DNA of 48,946 bases from an uncultured Spartobacteria bacterium (lineage in GTDB: Bacteria; Verrucomicrobiota; Verrucomicrobiia; Chthoniobacterales; Chthoniobacteraceae). Within the stretch, counting starts at the first letter, position 1, and each line of letters starts with the position of its first letter. The DNA lies in assembly GCA_903929475.1 (NCBI GenBank), contig CAIYUV010000155.1, positions 1 through 48,946 on the forward strand, given 5' to 3'. The translations under genes were made by a program, and so were the position numbers. Shown one piece after another: positions 9,871 through 17,310 of the stretch. The notes beneath the pieces were generated by a model. The model ran no database searches and was not told where the DNA came from. It saw nothing but the letters and a program-made list of their open reading frames with translations.

Positions 9871-12300
9871 CTATTCTGTGTGATTTGAAATTGGAATGCG
9901 CAGCGTGAAGCGACTTCCCCCACCCTCGCGCCGCTCGAATAAAATCTCGCCGCCGTGCTCGCGCGCGAGTCGCTGCGCGAGCGTGAGGCCAAGCCCGCTG
10001 CCCTGGATGCCGCTGCTGAGCGAATCGTGCGCCCGGTAGAATGCCTCGTAGATTTTCTGCTCCTCGCCCGCAGGCACGCCCATTCCGCGATCCAGCACGC
10101 TGACGTTCACGAAGTCATCGGCAATCCACGTGTGCATTTCGACTTCCTTTCGTTCGGTGCTGTATTTCTCCGCGTTGGAAAGCAGGTTCACGAGGATTTG
10201 CGAAAGTGCGTCCTCATCGCCAACGACCAAGTAGGGCGGCGGCGCAGCTTCCCATCGCGTGCTGAAACCCGATTCGCGCAGATGCAGCCCATGACTTTCC
10301 CACACGCGTTCGATGACTGCGTGAAAATCAAACGCCTTCTTTTCAAAACGTTTCTGCTTTCGTTCGAGCTTCGCGAAATCGAGCACGTTGTTGATGAGGC
10401 GCGTAAGCCGCTCGGCTTCCACGCTGATGATACGAAGATACTGCCCCTGCTTTTCCGCCGTCGGCGGACGGTCGTGCATCAACTCGGCGAACATCCGAAT
10501 GCTCGTGAGCGGCGTTTTCAGCTCGTGCGAAACGTTCGAGACGAAGTCCGTCTTTTTCTGCGCGAGCGCGAGTTGGCGGCGCGCATCGGCCACCACGAGC
10601 CAGCCGCCAAATGCAATCAACGCCACCGCTCCCGCGATGGTAAAAGTGAGCGTGCGTCGAAGTCCGCGCGCAGAATCGGCGAGCGCGCTGGGACTGGCCA
10701 GATACAGCGCGGCCTCCCAGTGCGGCAGCACTTCGCCAATCTCGCTGGCGACGAATGGATGCTTCCAATCGCGCACCACATCGCTGCCAAAATGCGTGGC
10801 CATCGGGCGCGCCTTGTCGTCGAGCAGCGCGAGCACAAAGGGTGGACGCTCTCCGGTTCTTTCATTGCCCTGTATCTCGGCAAACAAAGCAGGCCAGAGC
10901 GCGTGAAATTCCGCCGCATCCACGAGGCAGCCGAAAACGAGTTCCGGCGCTTCGGGTGGGCGAATCCAGAACACCAGATCCAGTTTGTCCTGCACAAAGC
11001 GCGAAACCGTTCCCTCGTCTCCATTTTTAGTGAGAGTTTGAAAGTCGGAGGTGGAAGGAAGGATGCTGGACCAGTTCGAGAAACTGGATGCGATCACTTG
11101 CTGCGGCTCCACCTTTCGGTTGAGCAAAGTCGCCTCATTCTTCGTAATGATGACGTTTTGCTCGGCACGCTTCTCTGCCTCCGCAGGCTTGTTGTCGTCC
11201 GCAGTTGCCTGCTCGCGCTTATCAAACTTCGCATCAAGCCCGTCTCTGTATTTACCATCGCCCCTTCGACTACCTCCCAACTCCTCTTTGCTTTTCGTTT
11301 GCTGAGTGACGGAGGCGCCCGCCGAGTCCTTCAATGCGTCATTGGGCGTGGATTTGAATTTGTCGCCTCGCAGTGCCACCTCCTTTTTCTCCTCATCTAT
11401 CCCCACATTCGCCGGCGCGCTGGCTGCCGCTGGTTTTTGCGAAGGCGATGGCTGTGCTGAACTGCCAGCCCCAAAACTTCTTCCCTCCAACGATTTCAAA
11501 GGTTCGGGTTTTGCAGGCTGCAACTCCGCTGCCGGTGGCTCCACTGCTGCTGTTGGCGTTTTCGCGGCGGCTTTCGGGACTGCGGCTTTGGCAAGCTCGA
11601 CAACCACGGGTGCCGGCGGACGGTTAGACTTTTCAGCCAATTCCTTTTCACCAGCGCTCTGTTTTGTCTGCGCCAGCGCGACCTGACCCACTTGCTCATC
11701 CGCCTTCTTTCGCTCCCGCGCAGCAGGGATGGATTCAGCATTTTGGCGATAGGCATCCAATTCCGCGTCTTTCGCTGACGTTTCCGACTGCGGTTGAGCG
11801 GCAATATTTTGGGCATAGCTGCCACCTCTGCCGCCTGCCCTGCTCACAACTTTTCCCTGCGCCTCGACAGGCACGTAATACACCTGCGCCGGTTCCGTGC
11901 TGCATAGGAACGAGCTGTTCTCCAAAAGGAACTTCCGCCACTCCGCGTTCTTCGCGGCTCCTGCGTTCGTGGGTGAAAGTAAACGCCCATCCGGCCCGAG
12001 CGCAAAACCGATGGCACGCCGCCCCCACGCATCGGCGAGCGTATTGGAAAAGTCACGCGCCAGCGCATTGGCATCGCCTTTCGCCAGAAGTTTGTGCACC
12101 GTGTCGCCAAACGATCTCCGCTCCGACTCCACCGCCTCGCGCACGGACGCCGCGAGCGACTCCGTCTCCTTTTGATAAAGCTCCGCCGTGCGACGCTCGA
12201 AGACGATTTGCTGCTCCTCGGCACTGCGCAATGCGAGCCAGCCGAGCACTGCACTTGGCAGAAGCACGGCCAGCAAAAATATCCAGACGGTCTTTTTCAT
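9871..12300 (-). CDS. Membrane sensor histidine kinase with a large low-complexity extracytoplasmic insert
   Basis: An 809-residue kinase: TM1 at residues 5-24, an extracytoplasmic sensor region of about 525 residues, TM2 at about 550-570, then HisKA and HATPase_c. The phospho-accepting His is H592 in FVSNVSHELKTPLTS. The N box is NLLSNAEKY (about 706), and the G boxes are LDRGMGVP and GSGLGLTLAQRLAREHGGEI. Within the sensor region, residues of about 150-385 are Ala/Lys/Glu/Pro-rich and look disordered. They split a folded N-terminal part (RRAIGFALGPDGRLLSP) from a membrane-proximal part (VFWIRPPEAPELVFG). It sits directly upstream of its response regulator. The stimulus is unknown. Confidence 0.93.
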   Translation of the reverse strand: MKKTVWIFLLAVLLPSAVLGWLALRSAEEQQIVFERRTAELYQKETESLAASVREAVESERRSFGDTVHKLLAKGDANALARDFSNTLADAWGRRAIGFALGPDGRLLSPTNAGAAKNAEWRKFLLENSSFLCSTEPAQVYYVPVEAQGKVVSRAGGRGGSYAQNIAAQPQSETSAKDAELDAYRQNAESIPAARERKKADEQVGQVALAQTKQSAGEKELAEKSNRPPAPVVVELAKAAVPKAAAKTPTAAVEPPAAELQPAKPEPLKSLEGRSFGAGSSAQPSPSQKPAAASAPANVGIDEEKKEVALRGDKFKSTPNDALKDSAGASVTQQTKSKEELGGSRRGDGKYRDGLDAKFDKREQATADDNKPAEAEKRAEQNVIITKNEATLLNRKVEPQQVIASSFSNWSSILPSTSDFQTLTKNGDEGTVSRFVQDKLDLVFWIRPPEAPELVFGCLVDAAEFHALWPALFAEIQGNERTGERPPFVLALLDDKARPMATHFGSDVVRDWKHPFVASEIGEVLPHWEAALYLASPSALADSARGLRRTLTFTIAGAVALIAFGGWLVVADARRQLALAQKKTDFVSNVSHELKTPLTSIRMFAELMHDRPPTAEKQGQYLRIISVEAERLTRLINNVLDFAKLERKQKRFEKKAFDFHAVIERVWESHGLHLRESGFSTRWEAAPPPYLVVGDEDALSQILVNLLSNAEKYSTERKEVEMHTWIADDFVNVSVLDRGMGVPAGEEQKIYEAFYRAHDSLSSGIQGSGLGLTLAQRLAREHGGEILFERREGGGSRFTLRIPISNHTE

Positions 12301-12306
12301 CGCTGG

Positions 12307-12320
12307 GTGAATGTATTCAC
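12307..12320. promoter_or_regulatory. 14-bp palindrome just upstream of the kinase start
   Basis: GTGAAT-GT-ATTCAC is a perfect inverted repeat with 6-bp arms and a 2-bp centre, ending 7 bp before the kinase start codon. The position would suit an operator or a translational block. No regulator can be named. Confidence 0.4.
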
Positions 12321-12357
12321 TCTCCGCGCATCATGTGTCAGGCCGCGGTGCGGAGGT

Positions 12358-12375
12358 TGTAAAAAATATGTAAAA
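12358..12375. promoter_or_regulatory. Candidate response-regulator site (11-bp-spaced direct repeat)
   Basis: TGTAAAA occurs at 12358-12364 and 12369-12375: a 7-bp word, a 4-bp spacer, an 11-bp period. PhoB/OmpR-family regulators bind tandem 7-bp repeats with just this geometry. It lies about 60-75 bp upstream of the kinase-regulator pair and touches the eboE stop, so it could serve autoregulation. This is inferred from spacing only. Confidence 0.4.
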
Positions 12376-13569
12376 CTACAGGTGATCCTGCACCCACGCG
12401 TATTCGCGTGCGATGCTCTTCACCATGTCGCCGGGATGAATTTCCGGCGGGAGCACGTCGAACGTGTAGGTCTCAATCTCCACATGGCTCGTCGCACCGG
12501 AGCGCAACTCGTGGAAAAAATCGGGTGTCAACAGGGATGCCGTGCTCGAAAGCAATCCGCTCTCACGAAAAAATAGCGGGACGTGATAATGCACACGCAC
12601 TTGATCCAAACCCTCCCTGCCGTCCGGGTCGGCAAGCGCAAGCGGCAGATCTTTCCATGAACGAATCTCACCACTCTCGGTGCGCCCCTTGACTTGGTGA
12701 AGATAAACACCGTCGGCAAAAGGCCGCAGTTCCTCCCATCCCTCCTCAACCGCCGGGACTGTGAGCGCAGCGCTAAGTTGCACTTTTGAAATGCGAATAC
12801 CCTCGTCGCGATAAGTGCGAAGCGCCTCGATCGGGTCTTCAAATTGCATGGCGACGTGGCAGGTGTCGAAGCACACGCCGATATGCCGGCGGATGATTTC
12901 CTCCGCCTCGCTCGTGTAGCATTTGCGGATGCGTTTCACTTCCTCGACGCCTGTGGTCCAGAGCACTTCCTTGAAAAATCGAACGGTTTCCTCCGTTGTT
13001 TCGAGGTAGCAGTCAGGCTCCGGTTCGAGGCCAAGGTGGATTTCCTTGCCAGTGTCCTCGCACACAGCGGCGAGGTAGGCGGCGACGGATGCCAGATTTT
13101 CCGCCATGCTCGTGACCCCCTCGGGTGTTGTGATCCAATCTTTATACGAACCCGGCACCGTGCTGATGGAGCCATCCACACCCTCGGGCAGCCACTCGGC
13201 GAGGATGTCGCAAATATCGAATGTGTAGTTGCGCCGGTCAGCCATACGCCAGTCCGGAGCATAGACTTGATCCTTCACCGGACCGTCGTGGAAGCGTCCG
13301 TAGGGAAAAGCATTCACGGAAAAGGGGTAAAGCTGGTGCTCGGCGAAAACATCGAGCGCCGCGCGGCGCATATCCGGATCGTTGGCCAAATCATTTACCG
13401 CCTGTGCGCCGAGACGGAGGCCGAGGCCAAACCATTGGTCTGGCGCGACGAATTGATGAAGGAGCGATGATTTTTCCTGAATTGCGGAAAGCATATCAGC
13501 CCACGCCTCGCCAGCGTGGATGTTCAGGCAGTAAGTGAGATGAAGCGGGGGCTGATGCTGTATGATCAT
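12376..13569 (-). CDS. eboE: EboE-like TIM-barrel metabolite traffic protein
   Basis: A 397-residue protein of the xylose-isomerase-like TIM-barrel superfamily, closest in pattern to EboE. Likely metal-site segments are HLGLEPEPDCYLE, GVCFDTCHVAMQFED, KVQLSAAL and HVEIETYTFDVLP. Genes of the ebo set (eboA-F) are known from cyanobacteria, Pseudomonas and eustigmatophyte algae. In Nostoc they help deliver a scytonemin precursor to the periplasm. The chemistry of EboE itself is not established. It is third in a minus-strand run after the eboF-like and eboD-like genes, 19 bp behind eboD. The name rests on recalled family patterns plus this gene order. Confidence 0.82.
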   Translation of the reverse strand: MIIQHQPPLHLTYCLNIHAGEAWADMLSAIQEKSSLLHQFVAPDQWFGLGLRLGAQAVNDLANDPDMRRAALDVFAEHQLYPFSVNAFPYGRFHDGPVKDQVYAPDWRMADRRNYTFDICDILAEWLPEGVDGSISTVPGSYKDWITTPEGVTSMAENLASVAAYLAAVCEDTGKEIHLGLEPEPDCYLETTEETVRFFKEVLWTTGVEEVKRIRKCYTSEAEEIIRRHIGVCFDTCHVAMQFEDPIEALRTYRDEGIRISKVQLSAALTVPAVEEGWEELRPFADGVYLHQVKGRTESGEIRSWKDLPLALADPDGREGLDQVRVHYHVPLFFRESGLLSSTASLLTPDFFHELRSGATSHVEIETYTFDVLPPEIHPGDMVKSIAREYAWVQDHL

Positions 13570-13588
13570 CGCAGCGCGAGATAGAGGC

Positions 13589-14752
13589 TCAGCGCGTTTC
13601 GCGCAACTCCTTTAGACAAAGCTCCATCATGGGCAGGTCAATTTCATGCATCTCAAAACGCGCCCCGATTCCGCGTGGAAACGTCACACACAGTTCCCCG
13701 CCGAGGTGTTCGCGGAAATCACGGATGCCCGCGAAAATCTCCAAATGCCCGGCAGAATCACGCATCAGCGCCTCCTCGTGCCACAGAGGAAATCCGCTCG
13801 CGCGCAATCCTCGCTCTATGGTTGCGTAGTCTTCTCGAGAAATCCATCCCTGCTCCCGCGCGTAGCACGAATCCAGCAGCACACCGAACGCGACCGCCTC
13901 GCCGTGGCTCACGGAAAACTTCGACATCAACTCCAGCTTGTGCGCGCTCCAGTGCCCGAAATCGAGCGGGCGGGCGCGGCCATATTCAAACGGATCGCCG
14001 TTCGTGCGGATATGCTCCAAGTGCTCCTCGGCGCAACGATACACGAGTTGCTCCATCGCCGCCGCATCGCGCGCGGGGAACTTCACCGCGTTGTCGCTCA
14101 GCCAGTCGAAAAACTGGCGGTCCCGGATAATCGCCACCTTCCACGCCTCCGCCACGCCGCAGAGCCAGTCGCGCTGCGGCAGCGTGAGTAAAAATTCAAA
14201 ATCATTCAGCACTGCGAATGGCGGCGCAAACGTGCCCACGGCGTTTTTTCCGCCGAGGAAATTGACACCATTCTTCACGCCCACACCCGCATCATTCTGC
14301 CCAAGCACCGTCGTCGGCACGCGCACCTGACGTAGCCCGCGATGCACCAGCGCCGCTGCAAGCCCCACCGCATCCATCACCGCACCGCCGCCCACGATAA
14401 TGATGAACGACTGCCGGTCCATATGCCGCTCCAGCATTAAACGCATGAAGCACTCGACCAGCGTGAAATTATTTTTTACCGCCTCCCCTCCGGGCACCAC
14501 CTGCGGCTCCATCGCGAGTTCGATTTTTTCGGCGTGCGCCGCGAAATATGCGCTCACTTCGGCAGAAAGTTCCGCGCGTTTGCTAGCGACGTGCCCGTCA
14601 ATAAATACCAGCGCCTTGTGTCTACGCGGTTCATTTAATCGGCAGAGCGTATCCACGAGCACACGGTTCACCGGCGCAAAAAGTCCATGCGTGAAAGTCA
14701 CCGGAAAATCCCATGTCACCGTTACTGTTTGTGAAATTGAGCGTGTCGTCAT
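13589..14752 (-). CDS. eboD: EboD-like 3-dehydroquinate synthase homologue
   Basis: 387 residues from ATG 14752, chosen because that ATG overlaps the TGA of the upstream gene (ATGA), which suggests translational coupling; the frame opens at 14770. The dehydroquinate-synthase fold is evident: NAD-binding VGGGAVMDAVGLAAALVHRG, substrate loop PTTVLGQNDAGVGVKNGVNF, and metal ligands in GVAEAWK, LDFGHWSAHKLE and SHGEAVAFG. The wording departs from shikimate-pathway AroB (GHWSAHK for the usual GHTFGHA), as expected of the sugar-phosphate-cyclase branch that includes EboD. It probably cyclises a sugar phosphate, but the substrate is unknown. The neighbours are eboE-like and eboF-like genes. Confidence 0.85.
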   Translation of the reverse strand: MTTRSISQTVTVTWDFPVTFTHGLFAPVNRVLVDTLCRLNEPRRHKALVFIDGHVASKRAELSAEVSAYFAAHAEKIELAMEPQVVPGGEAVKNNFTLVECFMRLMLERHMDRQSFIIIVGGGAVMDAVGLAAALVHRGLRQVRVPTTVLGQNDAGVGVKNGVNFLGGKNAVGTFAPPFAVLNDFEFLLTLPQRDWLCGVAEAWKVAIIRDRQFFDWLSDNAVKFPARDAAAMEQLVYRCAEEHLEHIRTNGDPFEYGRARPLDFGHWSAHKLELMSKFSVSHGEAVAFGVLLDSCYAREQGWISREDYATIERGLRASGFPLWHEEALMRDSAGHLEIFAGIRDFREHLGGELCVTFPRGIGARFEMHEIDLPMMELCLKELRETR

Positions 14753-16035
14753 GCCAGTGTCTCCATCCATCGCCGCACTTCATGCGCGAGGTTCAGCTGT
14801 GTCTTCGGTGCCTGCGCGATTTCCAGCGATGTTGCCCAGGCCACTTCCATCCCTGCGCGATTGCTCCCGTGTGTGCCGTGGATTTTGTCGGTGTTGAAAC
14901 TCACCGTCCCCGGCGGCCATCCAAAGAACAGCTCGCACGGGTCGTAGCCCGGTTTGTTGTGAATATCCACATGCCCCGCAAAATCAGGTGCCTCACTTCG
15001 CTCCGTGAACCACGGATACGCGAACCAAACACCCGGTGCAGCGACCAGCATCAAGTCCCCGCTCCGGCTGTGCGCGAGCCCCCGCGCCGCCTGCTCCTCT
15101 TTTCCTAAAACCTCCGCCACGCCCGGCAGCGAACGCAGCGCATCGGCAGCAGCCGCAGTCGCAGCGGCATCGCGGCAATGCACATTCGCAACGCCGTGAT
15201 CGCTCACCGCGAAAGCACGCGAAGTGTAGAAATCGGGATACGCCATTCCTTTCAATTCGCGCGTCGCAAACAGCCCCGCCTCGCGCAGGCAACGATTCGG
15301 AAACACAGCACCACCCGTAACCTGCTCGATGGCGTAGTCGCCAAAAACAATCCAGTCGTAACCGCACTCTGCCGCCTTCGCCTTGATGTGCGAAAGATAG
15401 CCCAGCAAAACATCAAGCGCCTTGTCCGCCTTCCGCGAATCCGGCCCGTGGCGCTGCAAATCGTAATCCAAATGCGGAATGTAGGCGAACAGCACATCCG
15501 GCGCGACATCGGGCATCTCCATCACCGCGCACACCGCTTCCACGATCCAGTCGCTCGATTTGTGATTCGCGAGCGGCCCCCAGTAATTCATCAAATTAAA
15601 CGCGCGCCCCACCTTCTCATTCAGCCGCGCCTCCAACTCCGCAGGCTGCGTGTGGCACGATTGAATCATCCCGCCGCTGTGCTTGTGGACAGGCCACGGC
15701 GACACAACTAAATCCACCGCCTCGCCGAGCGACTGCTGCCAGAACATCAGCCCCACCGTCTTCCCGCGCGCACGGAACTCCTCCCAAATCCGCTTCCCCT
15801 CCACCAATCGCGCCGACTGCTCCCAAAACATCACCTTCGCCAATTCGGGAAAGTGCAGCCCGTTCGCCACCAGCCCGTGCCCGCCAATCGGCAGACCCGT
15901 GCGAAAGCTCGCCTGCACCGGGCAGGTCACCGCTGGAAAAATAGCCTCCATCGGGCGGAACTCCGGCAAATGCGAAACCAGATTCCATCCCAGTGCGGCG
16001 ACATCAACTACGAGCAGCTTGCGTTTTACAGACAT
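14749..16035 (-). CDS. eboF: EboF-like alkaline phosphatase / nucleotide pyrophosphatase-family protein
   Basis: 428 residues from ATG 16035 (MSVKRKLLVVDVAALG). The frame runs on to 16236 but overlaps a divergent gene there. It shows the type I phosphodiesterase / alkaline phosphatase pattern: metal Asp in VVDVAALG, nucleophile region FPAVTCPVQASFRTGLPIGGHGLVANG split by the usual spacing, Asp/His in YIPHLDYDLQRHG, and AVSDHG. A late segment, DIHNKPGYDPCELFF, would provide the last ligand. It opens the partial ebo set and overlaps eboD by 4 bp. Its start codon overlaps that of the divergent membrane protein (CATG at 16033-16036), so one of the two starts is probably elsewhere. Confidence 0.8.
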   Translation of the reverse strand: MSVKRKLLVVDVAALGWNLVSHLPEFRPMEAIFPAVTCPVQASFRTGLPIGGHGLVANGLHFPELAKVMFWEQSARLVEGKRIWEEFRARGKTVGLMFWQQSLGEAVDLVVSPWPVHKHSGGMIQSCHTQPAELEARLNEKVGRAFNLMNYWGPLANHKSSDWIVEAVCAVMEMPDVAPDVLFAYIPHLDYDLQRHGPDSRKADKALDVLLGYLSHIKAKAAECGYDWIVFGDYAIEQVTGGAVFPNRCLREAGLFATRELKGMAYPDFYTSRAFAVSDHGVANVHCRDAAATAAAADALRSLPGVAEVLGKEEQAARGLAHSRSGDLMLVAAPGVWFAYPWFTERSEAPDFAGHVDIHNKPGYDPCELFFGWPPGTVSFNTDKIHGTHGSNRAGMEVAWATSLEIAQAPKTQLNLAHEVRRWMETLA

Positions 16036-16813
16036 GAAGGCGCAGAGAGAACCAGCTTCGCGGAAAATTGCTAGCGATGGCGTGAGGAAAAATAACAGGT
16101 TTGCCGCGCCGCCAGTTCCCGCTGATGCTGTGAATGTGACATCGTCCGCCACCACCACTGCGCTCAGAGCGCACTTACGCGAGCACCGCTTCAATGTGCT
16201 CATCGCATCCACAATGGCCCTGATTTTTTCCGCCATCGGCTTGGGCGTGCTCTACGGCGGCCTGTATTGGGTCACCATGTTTCTGCAAACAACGCTGCAC
16301 GGTGGAGACGCAGTCGTGCCGAATGTTTTTCATTCTGCATTCGGCGTAAGCGCACTCGGCCTCATCCTCGTGGCCATAGTTGATGCGTATCTCAATCCTC
16401 ACGAGCGACAGGTGGATGACCGCCCCACCATCGAACATATCGGCGACATCCTGCTCTTCCTCCCCCGCCTCACGCTCGCGATGCTGCAAAACTTCAAAGT
16501 GTGGCCGCGCATTTCATCCGCTGAATTACCAACCGCCGCAAAGTTGATGGATCGCCTCCGCGTAAAAAACGTCCCGCTCCAAACGCTACCGCTCGATATT
16601 CCAAACAAAAGAACACGCGCCCGTGTCCTCGTCGCACTCCAAGTCGCCAACCTCGCCGAAGTCCGCACGGAGGACGAAACGCTCGTGCTTCACCTCCACG
16701 CGCTCGCGCCGGACATTTTCCGCGCCTCACTGCCCGGCACCGCCGTCGAGCCAACCAAAATCAAACGAGCGGACGCCAGCGAATTGCCGGACACAGGCCG
16801 CTTGTTGGAGTAG
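16034..16813 (+). CDS. Membrane protein of unknown function
   Basis: 259 residues from ATG 16034; GTG 16082 and ATG 16213 are other in-frame starts, and 16082 would free a short promoter space for the divergent ebo genes. A basic segment (LREHRFN) is followed by two strongly hydrophobic spans, at about residues 55-82 (ASTMALIFSAIGLGVLYGGL) and 97-118 (SAFGVSALGLILVAIVDAY). The rest is soluble, with LPRLTLAMLQNFKVWPRIS and an alpha/beta-like C-terminus. No catalytic motif is recognised. It ends 1 bp from the convergent yjbQ stop. Coding character across the membrane spans is good. Confidence 0.7.
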   Translation: MKAQREPASRKIASDGVRKNNRFAAPPVPADAVNVTSSATTTALRAHLREHRFNVLIASTMALIFSAIGLGVLYGGLYWVTMFLQTTLHGGDAVVPNVFHSAFGVSALGLILVAIVDAYLNPHERQVDDRPTIEHIGDILLFLPRLTLAMLQNFKVWPRISSAELPTAAKLMDRLRVKNVPLQTLPLDIPNKRTRARVLVALQVANLAEVRTEDETLVLHLHALAPDIFRASLPGTAVEPTKIKRADASELPDTGRLLE

Positions 16814-16814
16814 T

Positions 16815-17234
16815 TCATTCGCCGACCACACTCACCACGATGGTGCGTGTGTGTGGTGCACGGCGGTGCTCGAATAGGAATATCCCCTGCCAGGTCCCGA
16901 GCGTGAGACGTGCGGCTGAGATCGGGATGCTTTCGCTCGTCCGCGTGAGCACCATGCGGATGTGCGACGGCATATCGTCCGGCCCCTCGGCGGTGTGGAC
17001 GAAATAATCCTCATCCTCCGGCACGAGCCGGGAAAAATACTCATGCAAGTCCGTGCGCGCCGTCGGGTCCGCGTTTTCATAGATGATCAGCGATGCACTC
17101 GTGTGCTGAATGAAAACCGTGCAAAGCCCCGTGCGAATGCCGCTCTCTCGAACAATGCGGGCGACCTCCTCGGTAATTTCCGTAGTGCCCTGCCCGCGTG
17201 TGCGAACGGTGAAATTGTCTGTGTGTGCATTCAT
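16815..17234 (-). CDS. YjbQ-family (UPF0047) protein
   Basis: A 139-residue single-domain protein. Family signatures are GTTEITEEV, TGLCTVFIQHTSASLIIYENADP (read in two parts), DLHEYFSRLVPE, DDMPSHIRMVLT and LGTWQGIFLFEHR. The conserved His and Glu residues are in place. Members have been linked to a secondary thiamine-phosphate synthase activity, but the physiological role is unclear. The start is ATG 17234 (MNAHTDNF); upstream frame continuation is without sense. It is divergent from the ARC-like ATPase with a 76-bp gap. Confidence 0.92.
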   Translation of the reverse strand: MNAHTDNFTVRTRGQGTTEITEEVARIVRESGIRTGLCTVFIQHTSASLIIYENADPTARTDLHEYFSRLVPEDEDYFVHTAEGPDDMPSHIRMVLTRTSESIPISAARLTLGTWQGIFLFEHRRAPHTRTIVVSVVGE

Positions 17235-17310
17235 CGTCTTTAGCCGCCGCGCAATTTTACATCGTGCGAATTGCGAAGCGCAGTTCGTCGTGTATTCTAT
17301 CCCCAACCCG

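Noticed and set aside
9955-11460. 501-codon plus-strand frame over the histidine kinase gene
   Set aside because: Arg/Leu/His-rich shadow; the opposite strand has all kinase motifs.
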